From: Streptomyces sp. NBC_01306
GTDB taxonomy: Bacteria; Actinomycetota; Actinomycetes; Streptomycetales; Streptomycetaceae
Reading direction: 5' to 3'
NCBI RefSeq assembly: GCF_026340465.1
Contig: NZ_JAPEPC010000001.1
Coordinates: forward strand, 3,436,001 to 3,500,000
DNA length: 64,000 bases
Numbering within the stretch: the stretch's first letter is position 1; each line of letters opens with the position of its first letter. Of this stretch, positions 61,958 to 64,000 are shown piece by piece. The notes under the pieces are model-generated. The model was not told the DNA's origin, did not search any database, and saw nothing but the letters and a program-made list of their open reading frames with translations. A program made the position numbers and the translations under genes.

Positions 61958-62838
61958 GCAGCCCCGGGGATCGAACCGGACGAAGCGGGCGGCGCCGTCC
62001 GCGCCGAACCCGACCGCGCCACGGTACGGAAGGACCCGCGCCCGGCGCTCGGACAGCGGCGGATACCCGGGCAGCGGCGCGGTGAGCCATCCCTCGCGCA
62101 GCAGTTCCGTCGAAAGCTGCGCGTAGGACTCCGCACCGTGCGGGATCAGCAGGAGGAGCCGCTGCCGTGGGACCCGGGTCAGTGCCTGCTCCAGTTCCCG
62201 GCGCAGCCCGGCCCCGCCACCGCCGGTCGACATCAGGAGCAGCGTCGCCTCCCCCATCAGCCGCAGGACCGGACCGTGCCAGTCGTCCGCGGGCATGGTG
62301 GCGCGCCACGCACCCGCGTGGTGCAGCCGGGCGCCTGGACGGCCGAAGGCGATGAGCGGGCCGATGAAACGGACGGCTCTGGCGAGTTGCTCCTCCTCAC
62401 TGAGGGGGGGGCGGCCCGGGTCACCGAGCACCGTACGTACCGCGGGTGCGAGCCTGGCCCGGACGGGGTCCTCGGTGAACCCCCGCAGGTAGAGCACATA
62501 CGGGCGGCCGGGCGGCTCCGTGTCCGCGGGGGCGGGCCACTCGGCGGCGCCCGGCGCGGCGTACCGCGGCGGCGAGCTAGTACATCGGGACAGGCAGCAG
62601 GAAGGAGGCGACGAGCACCGCGACTGCCCATTCACCATTCACCGTGCTGCATAAGGCGGTTGTGCAGATGCCGGGCGAGACGGAAGGCCAAGAGCGACAG
62701 CCGCAACGGTGCGCTCGCCAGCACGGCCACACCGCCCAGCAGCCACGACATCCGGGGCCCGATGACCCGTAACTGTGCTTCCTGGGCGGCCTCTTCGGCT
62801 CCTGCCCCTGCGCGGCCGGTACCGTCGTCCGCCGTCAT
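61958..62838 (-). pseudogene. Decayed membrane protein gene (LRxF/GRPG family)
   Basis: From ATG 62838 the frame gives a Glu/Ala-rich start and TM helix (MSWLLGGVAVLASAPLRLSL), then breaks at a 7-bp duplication (ATTCACC twice, 62630-62643). Without one copy it continues GEWAVAVLVASFLLPVPMY (second TM) to a TAG, and a further shift leads to the main domain YVLYLRGFTEDPVRARL, EEEQLARAVRFIGPLIAFGR, HHAGAWRATMPADDWHG, LLLMSTGGGGAGLRRELEQA, ending at FVRFDPRG where the MFS junction lies. It is related to the gene starting at 63501. Confidence 0.75.
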
Positions 62839-62942
62839 CCCGTCAGCGTGCCGGAGCAGCGTGCCAAAGCAGCGCGCCGGAGCAGGTGGCCGGTGACAAG
62901 GAACCGCTGACAAGGGACACACGCCTTCGTCATGCTGAAGGC

Positions 62943-63455
62943 ATGAGTGACATCGGGGATGCACTGTGGAACACCGACATCGACGCCTCTCACTACTCCA
63001 GGTCAGGGGACCGGTATCAGCTGGCGATACTCGAACAGTACAAACTCTGCGTGGAGATGGCAGACCGCGTCAGCGCCCGGCGCAACCTCACCAACACCTT
63101 CTTCCTGTCACTCAACAGTGCCGTCGTGGCCGTGGTGGCCGCGCTCTCGGGCCACGCACTGACCGGCACCTCCGTCTGGATACTGACGTCGGGGCTGCTG
63201 ATCCTGTTCGCGCAGTGCGCGGCGTGGTGGATGATGGTGCGCTCGTACCGCCAGCTCAACACAGCCAAGTACGAGGTGATCGGCGCTCTGGAAGCGAGGC
63301 TGCCGGCTTTCGCCTACTCCCGGGCTGAGTGGGGAGCGCTGGGCCAGGGGCTGGACTGGCGCAGATATCTGCCGCTGACGCATGTCGAGCAGTGGGTGCC
63401 GGTCATCTTCGCGGTCTCCTACCTCATGGCCTTCGTGGCCGGTATCGCGATGTGA
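62943..63455 (+). CDS. RipA/SLATT-like two- or three-TM membrane protein
   Basis: 170 residues. A polar N-terminus (LWNTDIDASHYSRSGDRYQL, AILEQYKLCVEMADRVSARR) leads to TM helices at about 55-75 and 80-98, then a helical stretch and a C-terminal TM (about 148-167, WVPVIFAVSYLMAFVAGIAM). The plan resembles RipA-family octameric membrane proteins and SLATT-type effectors; the name is from memory and not certain. It lies 46 bases before the TTA-containing gene on the same strand, suggesting a pair. Confidence 0.7.
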   Translation: MSDIGDALWNTDIDASHYSRSGDRYQLAILEQYKLCVEMADRVSARRNLTNTFFLSLNSAVVAVVAALSGHALTGTSVWILTSGLLILFAQCAAWWMMVRSYRQLNTAKYEVIGALEARLPAFAYSRAEWGALGQGLDWRRYLPLTHVEQWVPVIFAVSYLMAFVAGIAM

Positions 63456-63500
63456 CATGTTCATGGACTGTAGTCGCGCGAGTGCACTACGTTCGTCTCC

Positions 63501-64000
63501 ATGCGGGGGCACAAGTTATGGCGCGGCGTGCGCGGTGGCGGGGTGGTCATCCTCCTGGGTGTCGGCGTCCTCATGGCCCTCGGTCTGAAACTGCTGTCCC
63601 TGCACCGGCAGTACGGCGGCTACTTCGATCCGCTGACGTTCGTGCGGCCCCTGGTCTACGTCGCTGTGATCGCCCTTCCCATCGCCCTCACCTGGGGGCG
63701 CTACCGGCGGACCACGCGGACGCGGATGTATCAGGAGGTACTCGGCCCGCTGGTCGGGTCCCAGGAGGAGTACTGCCTGATCCTGCGGCCGTTCGGCAGT
63801 GACGGCGAAGTCGCCCTGTCCCACGCCTGGTTCGGCGCCTCCACCATGGAACAGGCGATCGCCCGAAGCGCCCGGAAGGCTCTCGGGCTGAAGACCTACG
63901 CGCTGGTCGACCAGGACCGCAGGCTCGCGCCACCGGGGCCGGTCTGGATGCGCTCGCCCCACGACCAGTGGCAGGGGGCCGTCCGGACCCTGATCCGCCG
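63501..64000 (+). CDS. Membrane protein of the LRxF family, partial, with early TTA codon
   Basis: The frame runs from ATG 63501 through the end of the window (166 codons so far). TM helices at about 15-34 and 50-66, then YCLILRPFGSDGEVAL, STMEQAIARSARKALGL, YALVDQDRRLAPPGPVWMR and DQWQGAVRTLIRR, matching in order the blocks of the decayed gene at 61958-62838. Codon 6 is TTA (63516-63518), rare in this genome and needing the bldA tRNA. No clear ribosome site precedes the ATG; a GTG at 63528 is an alternative and would skip the TTA. The domain is unknown; a Rossmann/TIR-like fold is only a guess. Confidence 0.65.
   Translation, partial: MRGHKLWRGVRGGGVVILLGVGVLMALGLKLLSLHRQYGGYFDPLTFVRPLVYVAVIALPIALTWGRYRRTTRTRMYQEVLGPLVGSQEEYCLILRPFGSDGEVALSHAWFGASTMEQAIARSARKALGLKTYALVDQDRRLAPPGPVWMRSPHDQWQGAVRTLIR

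Noticed and set aside
61463..62896. Single 477-aa membrane protein
   Set aside because: Only the first third is MFS; the rest is antisense to another gene's domain, so the frame is an accident of the fusion.

Overview
The window is chromosomal DNA from a Streptomyces-type actinomycete. The G+C content is very high, GTG starts and 4-base ATGA/GTGA gene overlaps are common, and actinobacterial hallmark genes are present: crgA, the pknB/pstP/pbpA/rodA/fha cluster, the proteasome activator bpa, class E sortases, and bkd and paa clusters. Two exact copies of the ParB site GTTTCACGTGAAAC, plus about ten strict DnaA boxes lying almost entirely between genes, suggest that the window is close to the replication origin. 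oriC itself (dnaA/dnaN) is not in the window. I see no insertion sequence, prophage, CRISPR array or rRNA.

Layout. 1-3.2 kb: the tail of a PASTA membrane protein, a low-G+C secreted mini-protein with its own promoter, an Ala/Gly/Pro-rich surface protein, and a PadR regulator whose start codon lies inside its own operator. 3.2-7.2 kb: a phased 21-bp repeat array followed by an ABC ATPase and a 958-aa FtsX-type permease. 7.2-12.5 kb: bpa, then on the minus strand mobA-moeA-K+ channel-quinone oxidoreductase; a parS site lies exactly on the moeA/channel overlap. 12.5-29.3 kb: amino-acid and aromatic catabolism. This part holds the bkd branched-chain keto-acid dehydrogenase operon with divergent bkdR, then paaR-paaH, paaN, and paaABCDE, and an acyl-CoA dehydrogenase. 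A three-gene DUF5819/HTTM/SpoU-methylase operon is embedded between the paa genes. The same 14-bp operator stands before paaN/paaH and paaA, and with one change before bkdA, suggesting one TetR regulon.

29-44 kb: accessory and regulatory genes. They include a rhodanese, a J-domain-like protein, a DUF2252 protein, a MarR-controlled membrane protein with a Glu/Ala repeat tail, HxlR/azoreductase, tatA next to the second parS, an LCP cell-wall ligase, an ArsR/Mg2+ P-type ATPase pair, and a TetR/MFS pair whose exporter carries three beta-sandwich repeats. A tRNA-Leu(CAG) gene follows at 44.4 kb. 44.7-58 kb: the growth and division core, fhaA-fhaB-pstP-rodA-pbpA-pknB. This ends at a very strong two-way terminator, and beyond it on the other strand is a run DUF881-sortase-small membrane protein-pabA-sortase-sortase. 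crgA is divergent to that run.

58-64 kb: a rhomboid protease, a cyclophilin, a DUF5324 protein and a MarR gene, followed by wreckage. Here an MFS exporter gene with a frameshift has been fused head-on to a decayed minus-strand membrane gene. An apparently intact relative of that decayed gene, starting with a rare TTA codon and preceded by a RipA/SLATT-like membrane protein, runs off the right edge. Many conserved enzymes across the window carry strain-type low-complexity insertions made of in-frame minisatellites.
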